A stretch of 64,000 nt of DNA from UBA11740 sp035635855 (GCA_035635855.1 DASQAF010000028.1:1-64000), one strand, 5' to 3'; shown: positions 17,663 through 26,664, numbered from the stretch's first letter. Notes: a model not told the origin generated them from the sequence alone. A program made the numbers and translations.

Positions 17663-18394
17663 CTATTTCTTTCGCGGCATCGGAATCAGCATCGAGACTT
17701 CCCGCTTGTACTCCCTGTAAGTGTCCCCGTAAAGGTTCGTCAAGTCGTGCTCCTCGATTTGCACCGCGATCAGAATGTAAACCGTTGTCGCGACGGCAAA
17801 AACAAGATGACCCACAGTCATGCGCGGCGTTGCCCAAAACGCTGTGATGAAGCCAAGCATGATCGGATGACGCACAATCTTGTATAAGCCGGGCGTCTTG
17901 AACCCCGTTGCAGGGTACGCCTTGTTCACCCAGTACAGATACACTTGCCGAAGGCCAAACAGATCGAAGTGACCGATCAGAAACGTGCTCAGCAATACCG
18001 TGCCCCAGCCGACCCAGAAGAGCACCTGAAGCACCAGGCTGCCAATAGAATTCTCAACGCTCCAAACCACAGTCAGAATCGGCCGCCATTGCCAGAAAAG
18101 TAATGCGAGTACCAGGCTCGCAATCAGAACGTAAGTGCTACGTTCAATCGGCTGAGGGACGATCTGAGTCCACCGTTTCTTAAACCCCGGCCGCGCCATC
18201 ACACTATGCTGAATGGCAAAGAGACCGAGGAGCACGGCATCAACGACCAGGGATGGAGTGAAAGAGCCAGGCACGCCCGAATCGATCGACTTCGGAACAA
18301 ACACGTTTCCGACGAAGCCTATGGCGTACAGGAAAGTGACGAAGAAGATCAGGTAACTCACCAAACCGTAAAGAAAAGCAAGGATGCGACCCAT
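17663..18394 (-). CDS. mddA: Methanethiol S-methyltransferase-like membrane protein (MddA/NnrU/ICMT family)
   Basis: 243 residues with six or so membrane segments. The segment AIQHSVMARPGFKKRWT followed by PIERSTYVLIASLVLALLFW and the C-terminal GLYKIVRHPIMLGF and EEHDLTNLYGDTYREYK are the marks of the isoprenylcysteine-methyltransferase-like superfamily; the QHSVMARP and ERSTYV stretches point to MddA, which methylates methanethiol to dimethyl sulfide with SAM. This finer call is from memory of the family and needs an alignment. Convergent with holB. Confidence 0.7.
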   Translation of the reverse strand: MGRILAFLYGLVSYLIFFVTFLYAIGFVGNVFVPKSIDSGVPGSFTPSLVVDAVLLGLFAIQHSVMARPGFKKRWTQIVPQPIERSTYVLIASLVLALLFWQWRPILTVVWSVENSIGSLVLQVLFWVGWGTVLLSTFLIGHFDLFGLRQVYLYWVNKAYPATGFKTPGLYKIVRHPIMLGFITAFWATPRMTVGHLVFAVATTVYILIAVQIEEHDLTNLYGDTYREYKREVSMLIPMPRKK

Positions 18395-18544
18395 GACGCG
18401 ATTCTCCTTTCATGCGTAGCAGCAGTAGATGTTTTTCATCATCATTTAGAGCAGAATGAGGAACAATTCTCTCTTTGGCCAACTCTGTGATCCCACGGCG
18501 TCATTAAGAAGAGCAAAAGTTCAAATATCCTTGTTTAGAATTCG

Positions 18545-19942
18545 TCACTTACATCCCGGTCCGCAGGCGCAGGTATTGTCTCTCGTGTTGCGGTCCGTGA
18601 TCGTAAATTTCACCTTCGGCGAAACAAGCTGGACCGACGCGCCGCCGGTCTGTGTGCACGGATCGATCTTGCCCTGCACTTTGCGGTCAGGCTGGTTGTC
18701 CGTCAACGTAATAACACAGTCCTTTCTTGTAACGCTTCCGCTGCCCCCAAGGTTGGCGCCACTCGGCTGAGGAAAGATGTATTCGCCGGTGAAGGTATTG
18801 ATTAGAATGACTGTCCGTGGATTTGAATCGTCCTGCAAGCAGAAGTCGAACCGAGTGGTTACCACCGTTGCTGTCGCGTTCCAACCGCCAGTCTGAATTC
18901 CAGTAATCCCGCGCGTGGTCGAATAGCGGCCGTCCGCGCCGACCTGTGACGGTTGAATCAGCAACGGCTGGTACGGTCCGCCTTCCATGACAATCACGCC
19001 CCCATAGGTAAGGGTCAGCGGCACGGGTTGTTTGATTCCCTGCAAACCATTTACCTCGACGGTCAAAGTCGTCTTTTCGCCCTTGAGCAAATTGGTTTTC
19101 GGCGCGCTCAAGTTAACTCCTACGTTGCGGTAGGTTCCCCTGGTTTCGACGTTTCCTTCCTTGAGATTCAGCTCAATCGAGCCCGAGAAGTTTGAGGGAG
19201 CCTGGAAAACGGCTTTGCGTGGCGATTCGGCAAGTAAGCCAAAGCCGGCGGAAACGTTCTCGGTGTTCTTCTCAAAATCCTGTACCTGAGTTCTGAGCGG
19301 CCTAAAGCTCAGAGTTGTATTCTGCGCATTCCCGTCGAAGGGTCCCGTGATCACGATCGGTCGCCCCTGCTGTCCCATCGCAGGAAGTTGGAAAGTATTC
19401 AAAGGCGCCACGCTTTGTAGGTTCAGCGAGATAATTTCGATGGGAATTGTCGCGTGCTCAATCTCCGAGCCTGCTCTTTCCAGAGAAATCGAAATAGGTT
19501 TGGGTGTCGCGGTCTTGGGGTCGGCGGCGTTGGGCCTAAGCTTAGCCTTATCCGGGTGATAGATCCAGAGAGTCTGTTGGATCACGCTCTCGCGTTCTTT
19601 GGCAGGCGGCGCCGTGAAAGGCTCCACAATCTTGTCGTTTATTTCTATGACCAGACCATTGAGCTCACTTTGATTCTTTGCGCGCTCATCTTTCGTCTGT
19701 CCTTTCGGCTCCGCGACCACGGTGCCCGAGATCGTGTCGCCAGCCCTTATGTCGTCCGGAAGATTCACGGTGAGGTCGCCGTGTTCGAGATAGAAAGTAA
19801 CTGTAGTAAGTCCTCCATCAGTTTTGACATCTGGTTTTTGGGTGGGAATCTGCGACTGAGTCGCAGCCTTGTTAGCGAAACAAAGGAAGGTCAGGCAGAC
19901 AGCGGCGAGCCAAAACCAACGAATAGAGTCTCGGGTGTTCAT
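18545..19942 (-). CDS. Secreted protein of unknown function with Ig-like strands
   Basis: 465 residues. Start ATG 19942 with GGAGG just upstream; the signal peptide (FWLAAVCLTFLCFANKAATQ) follows. The mature part is rich in beta-strand-like segments: VTFYLEHGDLTVNLPDDIRA, a NTISGTVV-type stretch, KTNLLKGEKTTLTVEVNGL and a final domain with four Cys ending in CACGPGCK. The pattern suggests several Ig-like or adhesin domains. I do not recognise the family. It stands alone between mddA and ispG. Confidence 0.65.
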   Translation of the reverse strand: MNTRDSIRWFWLAAVCLTFLCFANKAATQSQIPTQKPDVKTDGGLTTVTFYLEHGDLTVNLPDDIRAGDTISGTVVAEPKGQTKDERAKNQSELNGLVIEINDKIVEPFTAPPAKERESVIQQTLWIYHPDKAKLRPNAADPKTATPKPISISLERAGSEIEHATIPIEIISLNLQSVAPLNTFQLPAMGQQGRPIVITGPFDGNAQNTTLSFRPLRTQVQDFEKNTENVSAGFGLLAESPRKAVFQAPSNFSGSIELNLKEGNVETRGTYRNVGVNLSAPKTNLLKGEKTTLTVEVNGLQGIKQPVPLTLTYGGVIVMEGGPYQPLLIQPSQVGADGRYSTTRGITGIQTGGWNATATVVTTRFDFCLQDDSNPRTVILINTFTGEYIFPQPSGANLGGSGSVTRKDCVITLTDNQPDRKVQGKIDPCTQTGGASVQLVSPKVKFTITDRNTRDNTCACGPGCK

Positions 19943-20124
19943 TGGAAATCCTCCGCAATACAGCAGCTCTGGGATCGTGTGGCTAAGAAACGCCACAGTT
20001 CTTTAGCCTGGATTGAACCCCTTGGGTTGGATCAGTGCGGAAGAAAGACTTCTATGATGATGGTAATAGGTAACACCATGTGGTCCGCGAGTCAATGCGG
20101 ATTCAGATAAGTTGCAGGGAAAAT

Positions 20125-20149
20125 GAAAAGGCCGCCAGACGGCGGCCTT
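20125..20149 (-). terminator. Rho-independent terminator of ispG
   Basis: Arms AAGGCCGCC (20128-20136) and GGCGGCCTT (20141-20149) are perfect with a four-base loop. On the minus strand the stem is followed by TTTTCATTTT. It lies about 27 bases after the ispG stop, correct in position and direction. Confidence 0.9.
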
Positions 20150-20175
20150 CAGACAAAAGCAATTTGAGGAGTCAA

Positions 20176-21282
20176 CTAGGTTATGGTGACCAACTCGTGC
20201 CGCACTTCCGGCTTCGCGGCAGCGCCTTCGGCAAGCAGCTTCTCAGTCTCTTTCACGAACGCTTCAACGATGTCTTCGCCGGCGACTTTGCGCATCGGCA
20301 CGCCGTCTTTGAAAATCATGCCCACACCGCGGCCAAAGGTAATACCAAGTTGGGAATCGTGAGCTTCACCGGGGCCGTTTACGGCGCAACCCATAATTGA
20401 GAGATGCAGAGGTTCTTCAACGTGCGCCAGCCGCCGTTCAATCTCGGTAACGATTTCGACGAAGTTATCGACATCAAGGCGCCCGCACGTCGGACAAGCC
20501 ACGACCGTCACGCCACGTGTCCGCAGGCCGAGTGACTTCACGATCTCCCAGGCGACACGTACCTCTTCCTGTGGTTCGGCGGCGAGCGACACGCGGATTG
20601 TGTCGCCAATGCCTTCGTGTAAAAGAATCCCGAGACCGATCGAGGATTTCACCGTGCCGGTAAATGCGGTGCCGGCCTCGGTCACTCCCAGATGGAACGG
20701 ATAGTCGACCTTCGCTGCCAGCAAACGATAGGCGGCTACCGTGCGCTGCACGTCAGAGGCCTTCAGAGAAATAATGATGTCGGTGAAATCGAGGTCTTCG
20801 AGAATCTTAATGTGCCGCATCGCCGATTCGACCATCGCTTCCGGCGTGGCGGTGCCGTACTTTTTCAGCAGATCCTTTTCCAGCGAGCCGCCGTTAACGC
20901 CGATGCGTATCGGCACCTTCTGCACTTGCGCGGCGCGCACGACTTCGACGATCCGTTCGTGCTTACCGATATTTCCGGGATTCAGGCGCAACTTGTCGAT
21001 GCCGGCTTCCAACGCCAGCAAGGCGAGTTTGTAGTGAAAGTGAATGTCGGCCACGATGGGAACTTCAGGAACGCGCTTGCGAATTTCCTTTAGCGCAATC
21101 GCCGCGTCGTTGTCGGGCACGGCGAGGCGAACGATCTCGCACCCGGCGCTAACCATCTGTTCGATCTGCTCGACGGTTGCGCCCACGTCGGCGGTGTCGG
21201 TTTTGGTCATCGACTGAATGACCACCGGCGCGCCGCCGCCAATCTGAACGTTCTTAACCTGCACTGCTTTTGAGTTGCGCAT
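20176..21282 (-). CDS. ispG: 4-hydroxy-3-methylbut-2-enyl diphosphate synthase (flavodoxin)
   Basis: 368 residues. IspG reduces MEcPP to HMBPP in the methylerythritol phosphate pathway, using a [4Fe-4S] cluster. Visible: RNSKAVQVKNVQIGG, VIQSMTKTDTADV, RLNPGNIG, the three cluster Cys (CPTCGR and IMGCAVNGPGEA) and the following Glu. I placed the start at ATG 21282, because the extra 16 residues from 21330 are encoded by a palindromic repeat. It stands just downstream of rseP and dxr on the same strand, so isoprenoid and envelope genes are grouped. Confidence 0.95.
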   Translation of the reverse strand: MRNSKAVQVKNVQIGGGAPVVIQSMTKTDTADVGATVEQIEQMVSAGCEIVRLAVPDNDAAIALKEIRKRVPEVPIVADIHFHYKLALLALEAGIDKLRLNPGNIGKHERIVEVVRAAQVQKVPIRIGVNGGSLEKDLLKKYGTATPEAMVESAMRHIKILEDLDFTDIIISLKASDVQRTVAAYRLLAAKVDYPFHLGVTEAGTAFTGTVKSSIGLGILLHEGIGDTIRVSLAAEPQEEVRVAWEIVKSLGLRTRGVTVVACPTCGRLDVDNFVEIVTEIERRLAHVEEPLHLSIMGCAVNGPGEAHDSQLGITFGRGVGMIFKDGVPMRKVAGEDIVEAFVKETEKLLAEGAAAKPEVRHELVTIT

Positions 21283-21300
21283 AACCGCCTGTTTCGTTTG

Positions 21301-21370
21301 TGTCAGAAGCCCGACCGTCAGGGAGGGCAACTTCGGACACGAGCCCTTGCTGACGCGCGGGCTTCCGACA
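21301..21370. repeat. Palindromic repeat between ispG and rseP (GCCCTCCCT family)
   Basis: The arms at 21301-21328 (TGTCAGAAGCCCGACCGTCA, then GGGAGGGC) and 21343-21370 (GCCCTTGCTGACGCGCGGGC, then TTCCGACA) are imperfect complements with a 14-base loop. It separates ispG and rseP and falls inside the spurious upstream extension of ispG. Confidence 0.8.
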
Positions 21371-21385
21371 CTTCGCCCAAAAATA

Positions 21386-22822
21386 TCATTTCGCCGGCGT
21401 TGCCGTCGCAGGTGTCGGCGAGGACGCGGGCGGTGGGCTGTTGTTTCCAGCGCGCCAGCTCGATGCTGTCTTAATCAAATCATTCGTAATCACAAAAACC
21501 ATCAGCAGGATGACTACGACGAATCCCACTTGCTGAATCCGATCGCGCACGCGCGCCGATATCGTCCAACCCACCATGGCCAGCAGGCCTTCGATCAATA
21601 ACAGGAAAATCGCGCCCCCGTCCAGCACCGGAATCGGCAGCAGATTGAAGACGCCCAGATTCAGGCTCAGAAATCCAAGTGTCGCAAATACCCCGGCCCA
21701 ACCCAAGCGAATCGCCGAAGTGGAAGCCACCCGGTAGATTCCGATCGGGCCTGAGAATGTATTGCGCACCGAACGCTTGCCGGCAAAAACCTGCCCCAGT
21801 GCCTTTCCGGTAACGCGAATGTACTCGAGGTTCGTATCGACGGCCTCGGAAAACGAGCCGGCGATTCCTATTCTTTGGTATGGAATTTCTTCATCGGGCT
21901 GAAACCCCAGCCGTTCTCTATTCTCCTCCGGATTCAGGAGCTTCGGAGTCGCGGTGATGTCTATCATGCTGCCGTTGCGCTCTACGCGAAGAGTAATCGG
22001 CTGTCCTTTATGTTCGCGAATGTATTGTGTGACCTGTTCCGCGGCCGTGATCGGTTCCCCATTGACGCTAACGATTCGGTCGCCGGCTTTCAATCCTGCT
22101 TCGGCCGCGGGCGTGTTCGGTTCGACCACTCGTACCACGATCGGCACGGTTCCGTAGTCAGGCACAAAGTCGAGAAAGCCAACCGTCTCGCCTTCTTCAG
22201 TGTGCGGCGTCGGCTTGATCGTGAGCTGAAGCCGCTGTCCGTTTCTTTCAACTTCCAGTGGCAGAGGCTGGCCGGGAGACAGTAAGGCATCGTCGGCCAC
22301 TGTCTTCCATTTGGGATTTGTGTTGCCGTCAAACGATACGATGCGATCGCCCGCCTGGAGGCCGGCGATTTCTGCCGCGCCGCCCGGCAGGACATGTCGC
22401 ACGACCGGCGGCGGCGGCACCTGCACGCCATAAATCATCGCGCCCGCAAACGGGATCGACAGCGCGGTCAGGATATTCATCACCGGCCCGGCAATCGCGA
22501 CCAGGATCCTTTGCCAGCGTGGCCGTAGATCGAATCTCTCATTCGCAGGGATATCCGACGCGCCCTCGCCTTCGATGGGCGCGTTGGATTCGTCGCCGCC
22601 CAGCTTCACATAACCACCCAGAGGGATGGCAGATATCCGGTAATCAGTGGTGCCCCATTTGCGGCCGAACAACCGCGGACCAAAGCCGAACGAGAAGGTT
22701 TCAACTCGGATTTTGAGTAGCTTGGCAACAATAAAGTGGCCAAATTCGTGCAGCGTCACCGCCGCGCCGAGAATAAAGATGAAGGCCAAAACGCCGATAA
22801 TTCCGTTTTGAAGTAAACTCAT
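21386..22822 (-). CDS. rseP: RIP site-2 metalloprotease RseP
   Basis: 478 residues. Zinc motif HEFGH at about residue 26-30 in the first membrane helix, and the second motif NLLPIPVLDGG near the C-terminus that provides the third ligand Asp. Two PDZ-like domains lie between (VRHVLPGGAAEIAGLQAGDR and VVEPNTPAAEAGLKAGDR). The enzyme cuts membrane-bound anti-sigma factors and cleans up signal peptides. The dxr-rseP neighbourhood is widely conserved. Confidence 0.94.
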   Translation of the reverse strand: MSLLQNGIIGVLAFIFILGAAVTLHEFGHFIVAKLLKIRVETFSFGFGPRLFGRKWGTTDYRISAIPLGGYVKLGGDESNAPIEGEGASDIPANERFDLRPRWQRILVAIAGPVMNILTALSIPFAGAMIYGVQVPPPPVVRHVLPGGAAEIAGLQAGDRIVSFDGNTNPKWKTVADDALLSPGQPLPLEVERNGQRLQLTIKPTPHTEEGETVGFLDFVPDYGTVPIVVRVVEPNTPAAEAGLKAGDRIVSVNGEPITAAEQVTQYIREHKGQPITLRVERNGSMIDITATPKLLNPEENRERLGFQPDEEIPYQRIGIAGSFSEAVDTNLEYIRVTGKALGQVFAGKRSVRNTFSGPIGIYRVASTSAIRLGWAGVFATLGFLSLNLGVFNLLPIPVLDGGAIFLLLIEGLLAMVGWTISARVRDRIQQVGFVVVILLMVFVITNDLIKTASSWRAGNNSPPPASSPTPATATPAK

Positions 22823-22977
22823 TTATTAGTCCTAGCCAAACAAACACCCGGCTTTGATTTTCTCAACCACCTCGTCGATCAGCAAAATCCAAAACGAGTT
22901 TACGTGTGGCATGCGGGATGGGTCAAACAGGTAGGTTGGGGTCGCAAAGTTTTCTCGCCGCTCAGCCCACTGGAATT

Positions 22978-23099
22978 GTCGGAGCGCGAATATCCTGTCC
23001 GCCTGACTGCGCAGTTCGAAAAACACCTGCAAAACCAAAGGCCCCTTAGAAATCTCAGCGTGCCGCGCCCGTTGGCGGATAGGATGTTCGCGCTCCGAC
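22978..23099. repeat. Inverted repeat with 26-base arms in the rseP-dxr gap
   Basis: The arms at 22978-23003 (GTCGGAGCGCGAATATCCTG, then TCCGCC) and 23074-23099 are complementary at 24 of 26 positions, with a 70-base loop. The ~300-base gap 22823-23121 otherwise shows no credible gene; short frames on both strands have no family features. The size and arms suit a MITE-like element. Confidence 0.75.
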
Positions 23100-23121
23100 G
23101 GTTTGGAGCTAACTAGAAAAT

Positions 23122-24324
23122 TCAGGCGACGCTCTTTGCGCGAGTGTTGTCCTCCAGCCTGGCAATCGTCGTTTGGGCTGCGATTCGGGCCACACGATCA
23201 GCGTCCAGAACTGAAGCAAGGTCTTTGACCGCCGACGTTGGGTGCTGATCCATAACGCTTTCAATTACCAGCGGAATGTCAGGAAGAGAAATTCGCTCGT
23301 CGATGAAGGCCTGCACCGCTTCTTCATTGGCCGCGTTCATCGCCGCCGGCAGCGTGCCACCGGTCCGCAACGCGCGATAAGCCAGCGAAATGCACGGGAA
23401 GCGTTCAAGGTCCGGCGCCTCAAAATGCAAAGACGAAAGCCGGGCGACGTCCAGTGGCGGCAGCCCGGACGGACAACGCTCGGGATAGGTCAGGGCGTAT
23501 TGAATCGCGTGACGCATGTCGGTAATACCCATCTGCGCAATGACTGAGCCGTCAATCAATTCAATCATCGAATGCACTACCGATTCAGGATGGACGACGA
23601 TATTGATTTCATCCGCACTGTAGCCAAACAGCCAGTGCGCTTCGATTACTTCCAATCCCTTATTCATCAGTGTGGCCGAATCGATCGTGATCTTCGCGCC
23701 CATGCTCCACGTTGGGTGCTTCATCGCTTCGGCCACGGTCGCCGATGACATTGCCGCTTTGTCGCAAGTCCGAAACGGCCCGCCTGAGGCGGTCAGAATA
23801 ATTCGCCGCACTTCGGAACGCTTCTCACCGCGCAGGCATTGATGCAGCGCGTTGTGTTCAGAATCCACGGGCAGCAACTCCGCGCCGGACCTCTCAGCCG
23901 CGCGCGTCATCAGCTCGCCGGCCATCACCAGGGTTTCTTTGTTGGCCAGCGCCACGCGCTTCCCTGCTTCCAGCGCCCGCAGCGTCGGCACGAATCCAAC
24001 TGCGCCCACGGTTGCGGAAACGACACAGTCGGCCTGGTCATGGGTGGCGACTTCTACCAGACCATCCACGCCCAAAGCGAGGCGCGGTAGTGAAATGCCG
24101 CGCTGTTGCAACTCTGTCCTTAGCTCTTCCGCGGATTCTTCATCCTTAACTGAAACCAGCTCAGGCCGGAAACGCGAGATTTGATCGACGAGCTTTCCAA
24201 TGTTCCGCCCCGCCGCCAGCGCAACTACACGAAACTGTTCGGAGCCCAAAGCTTCGATCACACGCAGAGTATTGCAGCCAATCGAGCCGGTCGAACCTAA
24301 GATTGAAATACCTCTCACGGTCAT
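23122..24324 (-). CDS. dxr: 1-deoxy-D-xylulose-5-phosphate reductoisomerase
   Basis: 400 residues. Dxr converts DXP to MEP, the first committed step of the MEP pathway. It starts MTVRGISILGSTGSIGCNTL (NADPH-binding), with NKETLVMAGEL, the metal-binding LLPVDSEHNALHQ (Asp and Glu ligands), TASGGPFRT and NKGLEVIEAHWLF (third acidic ligand). ATG 24324 gives the right N-terminus; the extension to 24375 does not. Confidence 0.95.
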   Translation of the reverse strand: MTVRGISILGSTGSIGCNTLRVIEALGSEQFRVVALAAGRNIGKLVDQISRFRPELVSVKDEESAEELRTELQQRGISLPRLALGVDGLVEVATHDQADCVVSATVGAVGFVPTLRALEAGKRVALANKETLVMAGELMTRAAERSGAELLPVDSEHNALHQCLRGEKRSEVRRIILTASGGPFRTCDKAAMSSATVAEAMKHPTWSMGAKITIDSATLMNKGLEVIEAHWLFGYSADEINIVVHPESVVHSMIELIDGSVIAQMGITDMRHAIQYALTYPERCPSGLPPLDVARLSSLHFEAPDLERFPCISLAYRALRTGGTLPAAMNAANEEAVQAFIDERISLPDIPLVIESVMDQHPTSAVKDLASVLDADRVARIAAQTTIARLEDNTRAKSVA

Positions 24325-24344
24325 GCACTTATTTGAACTAAACG

Positions 24345-24395
24345 GTGGCACGGGCTCCCGCCCGCGACAATTCATCGGCCAGATGCCGATGCCAC
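24345..24395. repeat. Short GTGGCA...TGCCAC palindromic element
   Basis: GTGGCACGGGC at 24345 pairs with GCCGATGCCAC ending at 24395. The 26597-26644 element has the same ends and size. It sits upstream of dxr. Confidence 0.5.
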
Positions 24396-24399
24396 TTCT

Positions 24400-24810
24400 T
24401 TAAGGCGTCGCGGCCGGCGTCTCGTAAGGCCGCATCAAATCGATCGTCTGGCCGTCGCGCTCGTACGAGGCGCCGGTCACTCGCCAGTTGCGATTGCTGC
24501 GATAAGAGAGATCAACTGTAGCATTCACAACCTTCTTTTCGCCGATGACCTTGAAATGCAGCGTTGCCTCGCCGTCAGTATTGTGAACGTTGACCTGTCC
24601 GGTGACAAATGACCCGAAATCTTTCACCTCGCCGATATCCTGTTTCAACTGCTCGTTATTGCGCAGATACGTGCGCGCCGTTTCAGCCGCTTCGCTGTTC
24701 CCAATGGTGCGAAAAACAAACCAGCCAATCGCGGTTACGAACAACGCTACGATGAGCACCAGCACGCCGACGATTCCGGCGATAATCAGGATTATTTTCT
24801 TGGTGCTCAT
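24400..24810 (-). CDS. Membrane-anchored Coa1/DUF-type small protein
   Basis: 136 residues: one N-terminal membrane helix (KKIILIIAGIVGVLVLIVAL) and a soluble outer domain (SEAAETARTYLRNNEQLKQD, then a beta-rich part with DGEATLHFKVIG and NWRVTGASYERDG). The order, helix followed by a TARxYL-helix and strands, resembles the cytochrome oxidase assembly factor Coa1 domain, which many bacteria carry as small proteins of unknown role. It lies three bases after cdsA on the same strand and is probably co-transcribed. Function uncertain. Confidence 0.6.
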   Translation of the reverse strand: MSTKKIILIIAGIVGVLVLIVALFVTAIGWFVFRTIGNSEAAETARTYLRNNEQLKQDIGEVKDFGSFVTGQVNVHNTDGEATLHFKVIGEKKVVNATVDLSYRSNRNWRVTGASYERDGQTIDLMRPYETPAATP

Positions 24811-24812
24811 CG

Positions 24813-25727
24813 CTAAGAATTGAAATATGCGCGGGCAAAATAGTAGATGAGTGGCGCATTGAACAGCAAACTGTCCATCCTATCAAGTACGCCGCCGTGC
24901 CCGGGCAATAATGTGGCGGTGTCTTTCGCGCCGGCGCTCCGTTTTAGAGCGCTCTCAGTCAAATCGCCAATCACGCTCAACACATTCATGACGGCCGCCA
25001 ACGGCATGGCAAACTTCAAAGGCAACTCAGGGAAAAACCAGGCGTGGGCGGCCACTGCCAGCAGCAAGCTGGCCAACATTCCCGCCGCTACACCTTCCCA
25101 GGTTTTTCCCGGACTCACATTAGGCGCGAGCTTATGCTTCCCAAATGTCTTACCGCCATAGTAGGCGGCGCTGTCCGCTCCCATGATCACGAGAAAGAAA
25201 AAAGAAAGCAGATGCCGCGAGAGTTCCGGCGCAAAACCCGTGCGCACCGCTACCAGGTGACCGCCGAGCAGTACGATATACATAACGCCCAGGACGGTCG
25301 CACCGGTGGCACTAATCATTCTGTCAAAAGGCGCGCCGCGCACCATCGCTGCGGTCAGCGTGCCCATTGTTAGTAAGATCAAAATGATCTGAATCATCAA
25401 CAGGTCGGGCGGTTTACCCGGTTCGGTGAAATAAAAAATTGTAAAGAGTGCGGCCGCGCCTAAAAACCCGGCCACCATGTCGGCGCGAATCTGTTGCTTG
25501 CGCGCCAACAGCCAGAACTCGGCCAGTGCCAGAACCATCGCGACCGCCGCGATCAGGACAAATACGAGAGCCAGTTTGGTAATCAGGATTGAGGCAATGA
25601 GAATCGGAAGCAAAACCACCGCGGTTACGATGCGGGCCACCGCCGGCGGCAGATTCCCGAGAAATGATTTGGATTTTGGTTTTGGGGTTTGAGTTTTCAA
25701 CGCAATCGCGAGAATGTCACTTGGCAT
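24813..25727 (-). CDS. cdsA: Phosphatidate cytidylyltransferase
   Basis: 304 residues, with about eight membrane helices. It makes CDP-diacylglycerol from phosphatidate and CTP. The C-terminal signature is present: KRSAGAKDTATLLPGHGGVL followed by DRMDSLLF. It overlaps uppS by 11 bases, the usual pairing uppS-cdsA. Confidence 0.92.
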   Translation of the reverse strand: MPSDILAIALKTQTPKPKSKSFLGNLPPAVARIVTAVVLLPILIASILITKLALVFVLIAAVAMVLALAEFWLLARKQQIRADMVAGFLGAAALFTIFYFTEPGKPPDLLMIQIILILLTMGTLTAAMVRGAPFDRMISATGATVLGVMYIVLLGGHLVAVRTGFAPELSRHLLSFFFLVIMGADSAAYYGGKTFGKHKLAPNVSPGKTWEGVAAGMLASLLLAVAAHAWFFPELPLKFAMPLAAVMNVLSVIGDLTESALKRSAGAKDTATLLPGHGGVLDRMDSLLFNAPLIYYFARAYFNS

Positions 25728-26556
25728 TGACGACCAGTTTCAATCCACCGAACCGGCGGCTGCGCTGTTGATAATCGAGCACGGCCTCGAGCAAATGTAC
25801 GCGCCGAAAGTCCGGCCACAGTGTTTCAGTAACATGAATTTCGGCATAAGCGCTCTGCCACAGCAGAAAGTTGGAAATGCGGAGTTCACCGCTGGTACGC
25901 ACCAGCAAGTCGAGCTCGGCCAGGTCGTGGGTGTACAATTCGCGGGCGATTTCATCTTCAGTCAACTCGTCCGGCGACTTCCCTTCCGCGGAAAGTTTTC
26001 GCATCGCGGCGCGACAAGCGTCGACAATCTCTGCCCGGCCGCCGTAATTCAACGCCACACTCAAAACCATTCCCGTATTCTTCGCAGTCTGTTCTGAGGC
26101 CCGCGCGATTTCTTCACGGACGTTCCGCGCCAGCGCTTCCGTACGTCCGATCGTCTGGAAACGAATGTTCTGCCGGTCGATTTCGTCGAGCTCGATACGC
26201 AGGTACTTTCGCAGCATTCGCATCAGGGCATCGACTTCGTAGCGTGGCCGCTTCCAGTTTTCAGTTGAAAACGCGTAGAGCGTCAGCGCTCGCAGGCCCA
26301 AACGCGCACCAGTGTCGACGGCGGCGCGCACGGCTTCAACGCCGGCGCGATGTCCGGCAATGCGCGGCTGTCCGCGTTGGGCCGCCCACCGGCCGTTTCC
26401 GTCCATGATAATCGCGACATGCCGCGGCAGGCGCTCCCAATCAATCGAAGCGAGCAGCGCCTCGTCACGAGAACCCGTCTCAACTACTTCGGTAAAGTCA
26501 GTCAGCACTTGTTGGAGAATAATGACGGAAAAGTTGGCAAACAAATCGCTTTTCAT
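25717..26556 (-). CDS. uppS: Undecaprenyl diphosphate synthase
   Basis: 279 residues from ATG 26556 (a TTG at 26583 is possible). UppS condenses eight IPP units onto FPP to give the C55 carrier for cell-wall and glycan synthesis. Motifs: HVAIIMDGNGRWAAQRG with the catalytic Asp, GHRAGVEAVRA, TLYAFSTENWKRP, and the C-terminal RTSGELRISNFLLWQ. The first ~35 residues are longer than usual. It works with the glycan locus at 46-64 kb only indirectly, as supplier of the lipid carrier. Confidence 0.93.
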   Translation of the reverse strand: MKSDLFANFSVIILQQVLTDFTEVVETGSRDEALLASIDWERLPRHVAIIMDGNGRWAAQRGQPRIAGHRAGVEAVRAAVDTGARLGLRALTLYAFSTENWKRPRYEVDALMRMLRKYLRIELDEIDRQNIRFQTIGRTEALARNVREEIARASEQTAKNTGMVLSVALNYGGRAEIVDACRAAMRKLSAEGKSPDELTEDEIARELYTHDLAELDLLVRTSGELRISNFLLWQSAYAEIHVTETLWPDFRRVHLLEAVLDYQQRSRRFGGLKLVVNAK

Positions 26557-26596
26557 TCTTACTGCAACCGGAAGCAGTGTCAATCAAAGACTTGAT

Positions 26597-26644
26597 GTGG
26601 CACGCGGGTCTTGCGCGTGACTCACGGGCGGACGCCTGTGCCAC
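26597..26644. repeat. Short GTGGCAC...GTGCCAC palindromic element
   Basis: GTGGCACGCGGGTC at 26597 and GCGGACGCCTGTGCCAC ending at 26644 form the ends, with internal CACGGGCGG pairing. Same family as 24345-24395. It lies between truA (3' end) and uppS (start), and similar 49-base sequences are common in acidobacterial genomes as I recall. Confidence 0.6.
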
Positions 26645-26664
26645 TTCTTCAAACTACCCGTTAC

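Noticed and set aside
22904..23116. 70-residue plus-strand frame in the rseP-dxr gap
   Set aside because: It is covered by the 26-base inverted repeat element and has no coding character.
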